DNA of 64,000 nt, taken from positions 108,280,620 through 108,344,619 of the forward strand of contig CM060900.1 of assembly GCA_030762935.1 (NCBI GenBank), in the 5' to 3' direction. This document shows, one piece after another, positions 31,177-42,817 of this stretch (position 1 is the stretch's first letter; every line of letters starts with the position of its first letter). A program made the translations under genes and the position numbers. The notes beneath the pieces are model-generated. The model was given only the letters and a program-made list of their open reading frames with translations, was not told where the DNA came from and ran no database searches. Source of the stretch: Hymenopus coronatus. Its lineage: Eukaryota; Arthropoda; Insecta; Mantodea; Hymenopodidae.

Positions 31177-31355
31177 TGTTTAACGCTCGCTTTTATTATC
31201 TACATATGTCACTGATGACACATGGAATAAAGATGGAGTGCAGATGGAATGCGATAGCGGGGGAAACCGGAGAACCCGGAGAAAACCCGCCCCGCGTCTC
31301 TTTGTCCACCATAAATCCTACATGTTTTTGCCTGGGATCTAACCCGGGCCGCGAA
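31177..31355 (-). mobile_element. Chimeric SINE at the tandem-duplication junction
   Basis: The plus strand reads GTGTTTAACGCTCGC, then TATCTACATATG, then TCACTGATGACACATGG and on through GGGGGAAACCGGAGAACCCG and CCTGGGATCTAACCCGGGCC. This is the family of the SINE at 22,180, minus orientation, lacking the A-box end. The left 33 bases match copy 2's SINE fragment at 63,299-63,331; the rest does not. The join lies in homologous register of the SINE. It appears to be half of two different SINE copies. Confidence 0.75.
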
Positions 31356-33590
31356 TTTCACATATGCCATGCAGAATCACAACCGTGGGAGGAGTCAAGG
31401 CGGAGTCAACCGCAACGTCCAATAGCAGACGCGTAATGAAAACAGAAGGAAGACGCGGTAATACAAACATATGGTGGAGTAGATATATTTAATTCAACAT
31501 GTAATAATCACTGACAAACTCTTTAAAAAGAAAGAAAGGTGTACATATATTTTCAATTTAAAATCTAATAATGTACTTATAACGTAATTATGATATGTAT
31601 AATGTGGGTATACACATACAGTGTTCCTGTAAGTTTTACGTCATTAAGTGTTCCTGTAAGGTTTACGTCAGTGTACAAGTGATCAGCTAATATACCTATT
31701 GCGTCGAGTTGCAAGGTTAATACATAAATAGACATGTAGTTACTTTTAACCTAGGCCTAAAAGAGAGAAACTGAACATGAATTGCACTATTATTGACGAC
31801 CGAAGGCTTAGCAACAACCGATAATAATTTGCCGTATTTGCTGGTGAGAATTTTTATTCCAAAGTGCACTGCACGTTCACATTTGCCATTTAGAAATATA
31901 TATGTATTTATATTATTCATTAAATTCATATTTTTATATATAGGTACTCATATTAATAAGTTTATACACTGTCAGCTTTCTGCAGCAAAGTGAAGCTTCG
32001 TTATCCCTTCCAAAGTAAAGGAAGATGTGTTTTTTCAACTTAAAATCTAATATATATATAATGGTAGGTACTCATAACATAATTATAATATGTATAATGT
32101 GGGTATACACCTATATCATTAAGTTATCCTGTAAGTTTAAATAACTGAATAAGAGTTCAGCTACCAACTGCGTTGAATTGCAAAGCAAATTGATATTAAA
32201 GGAGAAATTGAACGTCAGTGCTACTCTATTACTAACGGCCAAAAACCTCGTAACGACTGTCAATTATTTGCCGTAATGGCGGAGTCGGAATCTTTAATAC
32301 ATAATGTATTGTACTCTCACATTTTTACTTTCTCTACACGTACTATGTACATAGTGTATAGAGAAGGTATTGTATTCCACCCAGAAATTCGATACCGAGA
32401 TTTCACCGGAAATACATGTTTAGGGTCCCCCCGAGTCCAAAAAAAGCATTTTTGGAAAAATGTTCCTGTGTGTGCGTATGTGTCTGTGAACAGCATAGCT
32501 CAAAAATGAAAAGTTCGTTAAATACCAAACTTGTTACTTAGGTTTGGTATCTTCCAAGGATGCGACACGAAGATTTTCAAGAAAATCCCCCACCCCAACT
32601 ACCCTTTACATGGAACTTTTTTCGAAAATTTTGATTTTCTCTGAAATGGCTAACTATTTTGATTAAAATATCGTATATGAAAGATACTTATCTGACAAAT
32701 AAAATGTACATCTTGAATTTTTTGGGAATGCCTCTGAAGACTACTTTATTCTGGATGAATTTTACGGAATTTAGTATCACTGCTAAACTGTAAGAGATAA
32801 ACAAAAACTTACCACACAAAAATATAGAGCATGTTAAAACCCATAATTTATGTTACATACATTCTTTTTTACGTGGAGTTGATCGTTTTTGAGATATTCC
32901 TTGCTTTTGGTTCTTTAAAAAACTTACATTTTTCTCATAGGGGAATTTGTCAACTCCTGTCCACACAAACAAAGGAACTTCTGTCACAAAGCAACCAGCT
33001 TTTGACTATCACTTAAACCTATGGCTCTCCCTTATTTCGCTACTACTTACAAGGAAGCAAGTAATAAGACTATTTCTGCTAATTTTTTCTCGATTAGCAT
33101 GAAGTAAATAGAAGCATAAACTTATTAACAATAGTTTGTTGCAGAAATGTAGAAAAAGTCATGTGAACGGAACACATCAGATTTTTCATTTAGAAATATA
33201 TAATTTGGATTTGTTATTCATTTAATTTATATTATTAATTTAATTTATAGTTTTGCATATATTCGTATATTAATAAGTTTATAAATTATCACCTTTCTGC
33301 AGTCTTGCATTGCGAAGTAAATATCTACTGCTTCTTTATTCCATCCAAATATTGTCAAACTATTTGTAAGCCAAGCCAAAGCAATCATTATTCCAGCTTT
33401 CAGAACAACAAAATAAATATCAAATAGCCCATGATTCAATTAGTGTAAGGTATTTGAAAATTCGAACCAATAATGAAAAGCAGATTGGAAATTGCTAATG
33501 GGCATCATCCACTGACTTCACTCATATCTGTAGTTTTCACAGCGGTTATAAAGAATAAATAAATGCATTTAAAACTACTAATACTGCAAG
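31356..33590. other. Unduplicated intervening DNA, no gene seen
   Basis: Contains an old direct duplication: 31,536-31,900 and 32,026-32,280 share GATATGTATAATGTGGGTATACAC-type sequence and TAATTTGCCGTA, while 31,880-31,985 and 33,180-33,300 share TTAGAAATATAT and AATAAGTTTATA. An arm-type repeat at 32,350-32,830 (GAGAAGGTATTGTATTCCAC) is related to P-unit arms. No coding frame is recognised. Confidence 0.55.
33030..33180. repeat. Right arm of diverged inverted repeat
   Basis: Reverse-complement partner of 30,829-30,990, with similarity continuing inward to an AAGGGAGAG segment. Present once. Confidence 0.65.
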
Positions 33591-33599
33591 TTTATTTAT

Positions 33600-34840
33600 T
33601 TATTAAAGACTAGGGCTTACGTATCTGGCCATATTACCTTACATATGACTATTTATTTGAAATTTGCAGATTTTTATGAGCTGTTTAATTTATGAACCTT
33701 AATTTCTAATTTCAAATCGAATTTTATAGAAATCTTAATTTGATGTATAATCAGCGATAATAAACTTGTTAAACTTGGCTATTTCTATGTTCAATCGCTA
33801 TAAGAAAGCAGAATATTAAAAATATATTAATTTACCGGTACAATTATTGTTTAAAATGTTTTAAAGTTTGTGGTTGTATTGCAAACGATTTACCATCACA
33901 TAAATATGCGCTTTAAGCAACAATTTAAAATAAAAGCGTATGTTCAATATATACAACTCTTTTCAGAAATCCTGCTGCAGTATTGTCTAGGGCTTCACAT
34001 TTTTATCATTTCAAATTCCGAGCTGATTTTCTTATTTAGTTCATACTATGGAAATACGTTAACTTCCTCACTAAGCAGAGGGATATACATACTTCCTCGC
34101 TTGTGTTTTATTTCACAAAAACATTTCATTATCAGATAGTATCGTAGCCACTCCATGTAGTTTATGCAATTATCACTAGGTAGCATTAGACGCTACACAT
34201 TGTGGTCTATCTGCAGAGCTACTATAGTACACGCAAGTAAACATTTTACCTAAATTAAGTTTAAATTATTGCGCAGAACAAAAGCAACAAACTATTGGAG
34301 GCAAACCTAACTGTGAATTGTTTAGTAGTTCCATCTTGCAAAAACACATGCAACTACATAACATCACTGTACTCTAGCGGGAGTTTACAAAACTACTTGA
34401 TGCTTCTGTAAGAATAGCACCGACATGCACCAGATTTAAACTGACGCCTATTTCCAAACTATAAGAATGCGATTAAAATAACGCCATAATACAAAAGAAT
34501 ATCTGGTAAGTTTTAAATGTTCGATTTTCTAAAAGAAAAATTGTTCTGACAATGTCAATTGAAACGTCGTGTATTAAAAATGTTTACATGTAATGTATAT
34601 CCTAAATTTCTTGGGAATAATCCCTATAGTGCTCTTTATTTTAATGAGTTTTGCTTAACTGGTAAACCGTAAGATATATACGAAAACTTACCACACAAAA
34701 ATGCAGATATCGTTAAAACATACAGTTTATGTCATAAAGTTTTAGTTGGTTTTGTTTTTGTACAGCCTAACATTTCCGAGATATTCCCCGTTATTAGAGT
34801 ACGATAAGAATAGAAGGGCCGAGGGGCTAAATTGTCCCCG
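33600..34840. repeat. Noncoding repeat unit P with partial arm, in intervening DNA
   Basis: Starts AAGACTAGGGCTTACGTATC after a short TTTA run. It has the P landmarks CCGGTACAATTATTGTTTAA, GTAGTTTATGCAATTATCAC and GAATAGCACCGACATGC, then skips to the second arm (CAATGTCAATTGAAACGTCG, GGTAAACCGTAAGATATATA). More diverged than the others. Confidence 0.65.
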
Positions 34841-34849
34841 TATGAACTT

Positions 34850-35905
34850 TTAACTTACGCCCTGACCAAAGCATAAATTGGATTCACTTGATACTTCGTG
34901 ACCTATTAATTATAAGGAACATTAACCACCTTTATTTGCAATGTCACATTTATATTAATTAGGTTGCGAAATATGAAGATGTCTACCTAAAAGAACCTCA
35001 GGGCCACTTTGGCCATTTCCACTATTCTGTCTATTTTCAGATTACTTCCTTGCAATACTGTATTTGAATTCAAACCAACTATCCCATAATTGTGGCATTA
35101 TTTCCAGCAGTGATTGTTTTGTTTGTTGCAACAAAAGTTTCAGTTATTGTCAGCGTTTGGTAGTTGTCTTCTCCAACATGATCCGGACATTAGACGCAGA
35201 AGAATTTGATGCTTTTGTCGTCATAATGAATACAAGAGGAGTGTATGAAGCAAAGAGTTTTCCTCTCAAAATTCGATGATCATCACTATGGGATTCTCCA
35301 TTTTTCAGACAAACTATGGGATGAAACAGAGTTATAGAAATAATGAATCGTATTAAATCTGACATAGCCCACTAGATCTGAACGCCTCAAAACGTACAAG
35401 GGGAGAAGACACATTAAGTGCATTCCTGAAATTTGCAAAATGTGGTAACAATCCACTCCATAAACTTGTTGCTATACCAATGACTGGAAAGATTAATGGG
35501 TTGCTTGCTCTTTGTGCTAAAGATGATTCAGTTCCAAAATGTCTTTCTTATCTCTCTACTATCCACCAAGAAACTTTGAAGTTCGACCATATCATGAAAA
35601 TCGCAACTCGTGTAGTAAATGAAACCAGGTCAGCTACTACAAGTCAACGACTGTTCAGAAATCTTTTGAATATACCAGTTTTTGAGCATAGTGACTTAAT
35701 TCTTCCTTCAGACGTAGGACGGCTTGGTAAGGGAAGTGGGGAATCTGAAAGGATTCTGCGGTTTTCAGGATGAGCTATGAGGTTTTCTGAAATCATCGCC
35801 CGGGCAATATTGTCAAGACCTTGATGACATACCATTAGGTATCTTGGCAAATGACTTAAACCTTGGATTGCAAGGGGAAATTCGCAAAATTTCAGTCCTG
35901 ATAAG
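34850..35905 (+). pseudogene. Decayed hAT-like transposase (ZBED5/GTF2IRD2-type), third fragment
   Basis: From about 35,403: GEDTLSAFLKFAKCG, then a frame with MTGKINGLLALCAKDDSVPK, CLSYLSTIHQETLKFDHIMK, IATRVVNE, TSQRLFRNLLN and VFEHSDLILPSDVGRLGKGS. The position of the Cys in the hAT C-x-x-H motif is Ser here (STIH). An additional 71-codon frame at 35,064-35,279 (CNKSFSYCQRLVVVFSNMIR) lies in an insertion not found in the paralogues. The relic is split at its 3' end by a SINE at 35,910 and resumes at 36,160. Most diverged of the three. Confidence 0.65.
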
Positions 35906-35909
35906 TACC

Positions 35910-36146
35910 TTGCCGGTCCCCATGGCTCGCTAAAGCGCCTCACTTTGGTGCTTCGTGGCGTAGGGGATCGTAAGCTCGAGGCCCGCCTTGTGCATGGGTG
36001 TTAGTGTGTTTATGTGTGTTCATTTGTCATAAAACAGAAACGTTAAACAAAGGAAATTTAGGGAAAATGGAGAAGAAGAGGAATAGGATATAGGAATACA
36101 CCGCCGGAGTCCCGACCAGACACCGGAACTGTAAAAAAAAAAAAAA
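35910..36146 (+). mobile_element. SINE family B, in intervening DNA
   Basis: TTGCCGGTCCCCATGGCTCG, GCTTTGGTGCTTCG-type head, GTAAGCTCGAGGCCCGCC at the B-box position, body, then GCCGGAGTCCCGACCAGACA and poly-A. A short flanking repeat, AAGTACC, lies at 35,903-35,909 and 36,147-36,153. Sister of the insertion at 24,132, with the 3' hairpin partly lost. Confidence 0.7.
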
Positions 36147-36153
36147 AAGTACC

Positions 36154-37109
36154 GACGTACTTTTTGAAGAAAACATAGCTTATGGATTGCACATTTAAAA
36201 AGACATTTCCTATCACACTTAACAACTTTGAAATTAGTTATGGAAACCGTAAATATCGACGAATGTGATGTAGTGTATTTTGCCTAGCATCTTGAAATTC
36301 TAGTCACAGAATTAATAACAGCTTTATCCAGTTTTCGGCACTTGAGCAAGTGATTATATTTATCAATAACTCAATCGCTTCAGTTGACATTACTGAATTT
36401 TGAGGCAGGATATCGGAAATCTTTGGAAAGTGCAACCTTGAAGAATTAGAAATAAAAGTTTTATATCTTTGAAATCATGTTTATCAAGTACAAGCAATTT
36501 TTGGACTCCGGTGAACAGGAATAAATATACCATCATTGGAAGTGTTGTTTTGAAAACTTATTCCTTTTTCTTTTTCTTTTCGGCTCAACCTATCTTTGCG
36601 AGGTCATATCATCAAGAGTAAGTACGGATCCGGTTTTACAGACTGCCATCTAGTTGGCGCATTAAGAACAGCTTGCTCCAGCTACACACCTACTGGGTTT
36701 TTTTGCACCTACAGCAAACTTGCACTGCCAAATTACACATTAATTATGTAAGTTGTAAACCTAAGCAGTTTTAAATGTAACTATTCAAATAGTTTTACAC
36801 CAATACATGTTTGTTGTTGTAGTAGTAGTAATTAAAAAAATTGGTTGCGATGGTGTTGGCGCCCGCACCTCATTATGTATGAGTTAAAAGTGCCCGAGCA
36901 CATTAGAAATTTGGACAGCCTGTGCTAAACTAAGCGATAGTAAAATCTTTTGAAAGCCGGTCGCTAAGCGAAACAATTGTAACTCGGTTCTCTTTGCTTG
37001 CTAAGAGTAAAAAAGGAGAGACGAAAAGAAACACCTCTCCCGTTTGAGAAAGGTTTAAATATCTTAAAATTGAAACCAATAACTCGGAATATCTTAAAAA
37101 AAAGATGTA
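36154..37109. other. End of hAT-related unit, then no gene seen
   Basis: 36,170-36,380 matches the tail at 17,190-17,370 (GGATTGCACATTTAAAAAGA, GGAAACCGTAAATATCG, TTATATTTATCAATAACTCA). The rest is AT-rich with no recognised frame. Confidence 0.5.
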
Positions 37110-37600
37110 GGGCATAAATTGTGTGTTTTAATGAGATCTACATTTTTATATGGTAAGTTATTGCCTATCTCTAATGATTTGCCAGGTATGAAGAAAATTA
37201 AAGTCATACAGAAAGATGGGGTCTTCAGAGCCTACTCCCAGAAGACTCAAAATATGCATTATGAAAATGTCTTAAACATGTGGCATTTTAATAAAAAGCC
37301 CTTAGAGCTGTTTTTGAGAAAATCAAAAGTTTCGACAAATGTTCCATGTAAAGGGTAGTTCGGCTGGGGGGATTCTCTTGAAAATCTCCATGTCATATCC
37401 TTGGGAGTACTGAACTTAAATAACATGTTTTATATTAACTGACTAGTTTTTCAGCTCTGCTGCCCACAGACACACACACGTTTCTAAACATTCCTTTTTG
37501 GAATCAGGGGTTCTCAAAACAAGTATTTCTGGTGAAATCTCGATATCGAATTTTTGGGTGGAATACAATATCTACTCTATGCAGTATATGCATTGTACAC
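37110..37600 (-). repeat. Inverted copy of the arm-type repeat
   Basis: On the minus strand this matches 32,350-32,760: ATTCCACCCAAAAATTCGAT, GAGATTTCACCAGAAATA, TCCAAGGATATGACATGGAG, CCTTTACATGGAAC. Copy 1 of the duplication is cut by the window start inside the same element. Confidence 0.65.
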
Positions 37601-38258
37601 TCATGGACAAAAATGTGTATATACATACACACACACACACACACAATCCGAGATACAGTAGCGTTGCAGTAGCAACAAGTTATCACAACTTCCAAATGTT
37701 AATACTACTAACCCATATGATCAATAAGCATAATCAAATACATAACTTCAGCTTCTTCAAACACAAATTATAAATACTAACTAAAAATATTAACGACACA
37801 AAACAAGATACAGTTTGTATTATACGGCATTAGTAAACTTGCCACTTTCCATGTGTGTTCACTGCAGCGCTGTGGCAAAACCTAGGTTGCTCCTCTCGGG
37901 AAGATCGCAAGTTCGTTTCTCGCATGTAGCAGAACATTTTTTTCTCCCTTCTAAGTCATGATATTTAATCTACACATAGCGGCTATTTATTTTAGACATA
38001 CCTATTTTCTACACGACATTCGGTACGGTTAATAATATGACAGTTATTATGATGTTTGTTTAAGGGTTTAGTCTACCGAACAGCAATATGCTGCACACGA
38101 AAGCATGTGATGCGCAGAATGGTGAGCAAATGCATCAGGCACGAACAGTTCTCTCTCAATGGAAGAAGAAAATTGAATCTGTAAGATATGAAAAAGTATT
38201 GTTAAGAAAACCAATGTTTTGAAAAAAATTTAGGAATTCAATACACATTAGATTTATT

Positions 38259-38622
38259 TTGAAGGTAGGAACTTTGTTCTTTCTTGTTTTGGTTTGTGTG
38301 TTTTGTGTGTATCTGCGTGTTTTCCTTGCTCCAAATACCTTACACAAACCGATACAACAGGAAAATGCTAACTGCAACTGGAATAACGTGATATTCTCAG
38401 ATGAGGTGACATTTCCTTCCACATGTAAGGCAAAGGTCTATCGTACAAAGGGGTCGATGCAAAATACAATTCCATCACGGTCGCGTATCTGTATGGTGTT
38501 GGGACTAGCTATCAAGGGACAGTCTAGGTGTGCTGTGGCAGTTTGAGGATACACTGAACGGTGTGCAATACATGGTAATACTCGAGAATATTTTGATTCC
38601 CTCTGGGGGGATGATATCCTGA
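38259..38622 (+). pseudogene. Tc1/mariner-like DDE transposase fragment, copy 2
   Basis: Duplicate of the fragment at 732-1,095 with the same frame change and stop. Here the motif is VIFSDEVTF, so copy 2 preserves the ancestral Glu that copy 1 has lost. Further differences lie just downstream (CTGGGGGGATG here, CTGTGAGGATG in copy 1). Confidence 0.6.
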
Positions 38623-38893
38623 TGGGTCCGCACGGAACTCACAAACATGCCTATATTAATAAGACTGCATCAGTTCAGTAACCCTGAAGACGGGAACAAT
38701 GTGTGTTCCCGAAACGTTGGTGCCTCACCTTATCTACACCTGGCTGGAAGCCCGAGAAAGCATCGAAGACTTATGCCTCCAGGAAAGCTGCAGCTCTTAT
38801 TCCTTTAAACTTAACAAAAACTAATTAATGACAAAGGTTTATAGTTTTTCTGTAACTGAAAGTCATGGAAATTTAAAAAAAAGTTACTCTTTT

Positions 38894-39202
38894 TCATTTT
38901 CGCTTAATGTGGATTCTAAAATTGTTGACAATTGGAAGCGAATGCGAATCCAATTTGTTATTATTGGACCTAGCAGGGAAACATTCTCTGAAGGTTTTTC
39001 CAAGTTCCTTTAAATGTTCATTAATCATATTCTTGACATCTTCTTCCAAAGAGTGATGATTTTCCACTAGCAAGTCGTGAAGGGTATCAAAGCACTCTGT
39101 TTCATTCACAGTGAAACACGTTTCCCAAACATTATTTTTTTTAGTGAATGATCGATGCGGTCTTGCACAATATACCCGTTTATATTTGACCCCTGTAGAC
39201 AT
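38894..39202 (-). pseudogene. Possible hAT-like (ZBED5/GTF2IRD2-type) fragment, copy 2
   Basis: Duplicate of 1,367-1,675 on the minus strand with the 102-codon frame intact. One visible change is Phe to Ser after ECFPAR. See the copy 1 entry for the basis of the call. Confidence 0.35.
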
Positions 39203-39621
39203 AAGTTTAAATTATTAATTTTTCAGAAAACGTCTCCAAATAAGCTAAAGTCTGAAGCCAGATTTCATCTTCCATGTACTTTGCTTTGTGAAAGGCATGG
39301 CTGGTGAGAAAAGCGTGAACTACGTCTTTAAGCTCATAAAATCTGGAAGTAGTTCTATCTCAAGATTGCAACCTAACTTCAGTGTGGGACAATAACAACC
39401 TTAAATTAACTTAACCCTTAACGTTGGAGACCTAAAGATACTCTAGTTACGGCTTAAAAAGTACACAACGCGTAGGCCTAGTTGCAATAATAAATAAACA
39501 TTTTCATTGTAATTACTCGCCTCTTCCTTGGAGTTCAGTGAGAAGGTTGCACCTGCTTTCCATGACTCCGAGCACTGAAGTCAGGAACCACACATAATAA
39601 ATTCTTCCCTTTTCCTTACAA

Positions 39622-39909
39622 GGGTAGTCTCCTTAGCGCGGCTGCCTGCCAAGCGGCACACCTGGGTTTGATTCCCAGTACTCGCATGGGGATATTTGCC
39701 CCCGCTGGGAGACCTGATCCGGGGTGCACACAACCTCGGAAGGTCCCTTGAGGAGTTACTTGATGGAGAAGTAGCGGCTTCAGGTCATGAGGACCGCATT
39801 ACCCGGCCGGGGTGGGTTCGAGGCGCTGACCACTTCTCACCCTCCATGACATCTATCATGGGGGACGCAGTGGTCAGGCGGTAGGCCAAGGTTCCTTGTC
39901 CTGCCATGG

Positions 39910-39910
<1 letters not shown>
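39622..39910 (+). mobile_element. tRNA-derived SINE with (TTA)n tail, copy 2
   Basis: Duplicate of the SINE at 2,096-2,383, with the same A-box-like and B-box segments and body. A few substitutions are visible, for example GTACTCGCATGG here against GTACTGGCATGG in copy 1. Confidence 0.7.
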
Positions 39911-39945
<35 letters not shown>

Positions 39946-40137
39946 ATTTTTATTATTTTATTATGATTATTTCTATTTTTATTATGATTATTATGGCGAT
40001 TATGATGATTATGATTATTATGATTATTATTATGATTATCATGTTGATTATTATTATTGTTGTTGTTATTATTATTATAATTATTATTGTTGTTGTTATT
40101 ATTAATGTTGTTGTTATTATCATTATTTTTATTATTT
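39911..40137. repeat. Degenerate (TTA/TTG)n microsatellite tail, copy 2
   Basis: Triplet tract matching 2,384-2,630 but shorter by roughly 20 bases through loss of several TAT and TTG units. Confidence 0.9.
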
Positions 40138-40401
40138 GCGACTAGGCGTTTCGTACCAGGACATATTACCTTACCAATTACTATGTTTATTTGTGTTTTA
40201 AATTTCATTTAATATAATTCTTTCTAATTTCAAACCGAATTTTACATCAATCTTAATTTGATGTATTATCAGCTCTAATAAGCTCGTAGAGCATGGCTAT
40301 CTCTGTTCAGCATTGGAATGGTCAATCGCTATAAAATTCAATTACCGGTACAATTATTGTTTAAAATTAGTTGTGTGGTTACATTTTAAAGGTTTTGCCA
40401 C

Positions 40402-40404
<3 letters not shown>

Positions 40405-40456
<52 letters not shown>
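40405..40456. repeat. (AT)26 microsatellite, copy 2
   Basis: Expanded allele of the (AT)8 tract at 2,899-2,914, with identical flanks (CCACCAA on the left, GCTTTAGACAATG on the right). Confidence 0.95.
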
Positions 40457-40458
<2 letters not shown>

Positions 40459-40477
40459 TTTAGACAATGATTTAAAG

Positions 40478-40962
40478 CCCGCCTGGGTAGTGTGGTGGTA
40501 GCGTGTCCGCCTCACATTCGTAAGGTCGTGAGTTCGAATCTCGCTTAGGGTGAGTTATTCAGATAAGGTTTTTGCAGGGTTTTCCCTTATCCTGAGAAGA
40601 CGAATGTCGAGTAACGTTTTTTATTTTGATAGCGTTTAACGCCCGCTTAAACTAATTATTGCACCGCAGACGCTGACACTGATGATACATGAATGAAGAT
40701 GGAGCACTGGTGGAATGCGATGGCGGAGGAAACCGTGGAACCCGGAGAAAACCCGCCCCGGCGCCGCTTTGTCCACCAAAAATCTCACATTTGGTCGCTT
40801 GGGATCGAACCCGGGTCGTCTAGGAGAGAGCCGAGTGGTCTAACCACTCCGCCACGGCGCGTCCCGAGTAACTTTAAGCTTCATGGACCCCGAGATCATT
40901 TGAGCATCATTTCACCAATTTTATTCATCGTTCGATATGACCAGGACGTTAAACAAAAAAAA
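40478..40962 (+). mobile_element. tRNA-derived SINE (outer), interrupted, copy 2
   Basis: Duplicate of 2,936-3,423. The 12-base target-site duplication lies at 40,466-40,477 and 40,963-40,974. The A-box region reads GGTAGCGTG here against GGTACCGTG in copy 1. Confidence 0.88.
40616..40864 (-). mobile_element. tRNA-derived SINE nested inside another SINE, copy 2
   Basis: Duplicate of 3,074-3,322. The 8-base CGAGTAAC duplication lies at 40,608-40,615 and 40,865-40,872. Confidence 0.88.
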
Positions 40963-41175
40963 AATGATTTAAAGTGAAAGCGTATGTTCAATATATAAAA
41001 CACTTTCAGAGCCTCTGCTGCATTATTGTTAAGATCCTCGCGTTTTTAGCACCTCAAAATTCCGAGCTGACTTTCTTCCTTAGCCAATAGTTTTTTCGCG
41101 ACCTTGTTGAAAACGACTGACTTCCTCAGTTTACGTTTTACATTACAAAAACATTTCATTAACTGCGGTTTACAC

Positions 41176-41240
41176 CGCCTGCGGTGCCATTAGTAGTTAA
41201 AGCGGGCGTTAAACACTACCAAAAAAAAAACAAAAAAAAA
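41176..41240 (+). mobile_element. 5'-truncated SINE, copy 2
   Basis: Duplicate of 3,637-3,695 with the same 15-base target-site duplication at 41,161-41,175 and 41,241-41,255. The poly-A is longer and interrupted by a C. Confidence 0.85.
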
Positions 41241-42817
41241 AACTGCGGTTTACACAGCTTCGATTGATTGTTTGAGCCATTTGAACCGACGTAGCCACTC
41301 CATGTAGTTTATGCAATTGTCACTAAGTAGCATTCATTATACGTTACACATTATGGTCTATCTACAGACGCTACTAATGACATCCGACCTTTTCATTTAG
41401 GCAAAACAAACCTTTTCTATACACGAAGGTATCAATTTTTCCTAAATCAAGTTTATGTTGTTACGCCTGGCAGAACAAAAGCGACAGACTACTGGAGGCA
41501 AACACAACTGTGAATTGCTTGGTACTGCCATCTTGCAAAACACCTACAACTAAATAACTTCACTCTACACTATAGGGAGTTTACAGAACTACTTGGTACT
41601 TGTGTAAGAATAGCGCCGACATGCTACAGATTTAAATGTGTCTAGTTCCAAACTATAAGTATGCAATTAAAATATCAGTGAAACACAGAAATCTCTACTC
41701 GATTTTAAATGAATCAGCTTTTAATCTGAACCCAAGAATCGATGTTTAATATTAGATGACAAGTAGAGAAGGTATTGCAATGCATCTTAAAATTCTATAG
41801 CGATGTTTCAGTGGAAATACACGGTTTAATTTACCCTGAGGTTAAAAACATATTTTTAGATAGACGTCCGAGCGCGGTTTCTGTGAACAATATAATTCCA
41901 AAAAGAAAAGTCTGTCAAATAGCAACTTCGTATTTAAAATACAGCAATTTCGAAGAATGTACAACCAAGATTTTCCAAGATTCCCCCCCCCCCGAAAAAA
42001 AATACCCCTTGCAACGAAACATTTTCGAAAATTTTGATTTCCTCAAAAATGGTTCTAATGATTTTAACGCAATTTTTAAGACATTTTCAGAATAAATACA
42101 ACGTATTCAATCAAATTTGTGGGAATAACCTCCGAAGTCCTCTTCGTTACGAATGACTTTTGTATATCTGGCAGCAGAACAAAATTTATTAAACAAAAAT
42201 CGTACAAATTCGAGATACTATTTATCTTTTTTAAAAATTATTTTCCTAGGGTCAGGGAACCTTAAAATATGTATTTCATTAAAGTTCTCAATCAAACTAT
42301 TGTCTACTATACTATGTAGTAGTTGTTATTGTATTCCACCCAACAATTTAATATCGAGATTGTACCGAAAATACACATTTTGAGACTTTAACTGTTTCTT
42401 GCACATACATCAGCAGTCACATAAACCATTTCGGCAAGTTAAGACGTCCCTTACACTGGAAAATAGAAAGGATGGCCCCTCAGGCTCTGGCGAGCAATGT
42501 ATACGCCAACGATAACACATAGATTAGTGTCTGACACTTGCGCCGTGATCATTATCTCCATTATCCCAATCCCAGAACTTAATGACTTTAAAAATGGAAA
42601 AAAATTACATATTAAATAACCCAAAAATTCTCTTAAAATAACATATAAATTTTAAAAATTACCTAATAAAAATTAAAAATTAATATTAGGTCTAATGACG
42701 TTTTGTGAATAATTGTATTCTTCAAACCAACATTCTCCTTAGTATGGTAGCCTCTTATTAATGCAGATACTCTGTTAAGTAAGCCATTCCATAAAAATAA
42801 TATTAAGTGAGCCTACC

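Larger units (their letters stand above)
1..31209. repeat. Large segmental duplication, copy 1
   Basis: This whole block recurs at 37,552-63,331 in the same order and orientation. The offset starts at 37,551 and drifts with indels (37,527 near 0.6 kb, 37,559 near 10 kb, 37,600 near 15.5 kb). It then drops to about 32,136 after a 5,464 bp block that copy 2 lacks. Point differences are sparse, a few per kb by eye. The block is already in progress at base 1, so its left edge lies outside the window. Its right edge is at about 31,209 inside a SINE. The simplest reading is a tandem duplication of about 37.5 kb; false duplication in the assembly is the alternative. Confidence 0.93.
40138..42390. 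repeat. Noncoding repeat unit P, oldest variant, copy 2
   Basis: Duplicate of 2,631-4,845 with the same internal SINEs. It differs in the (AT)n tract and poly-A lengths and by scattered substitutions. Confidence 0.7.
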
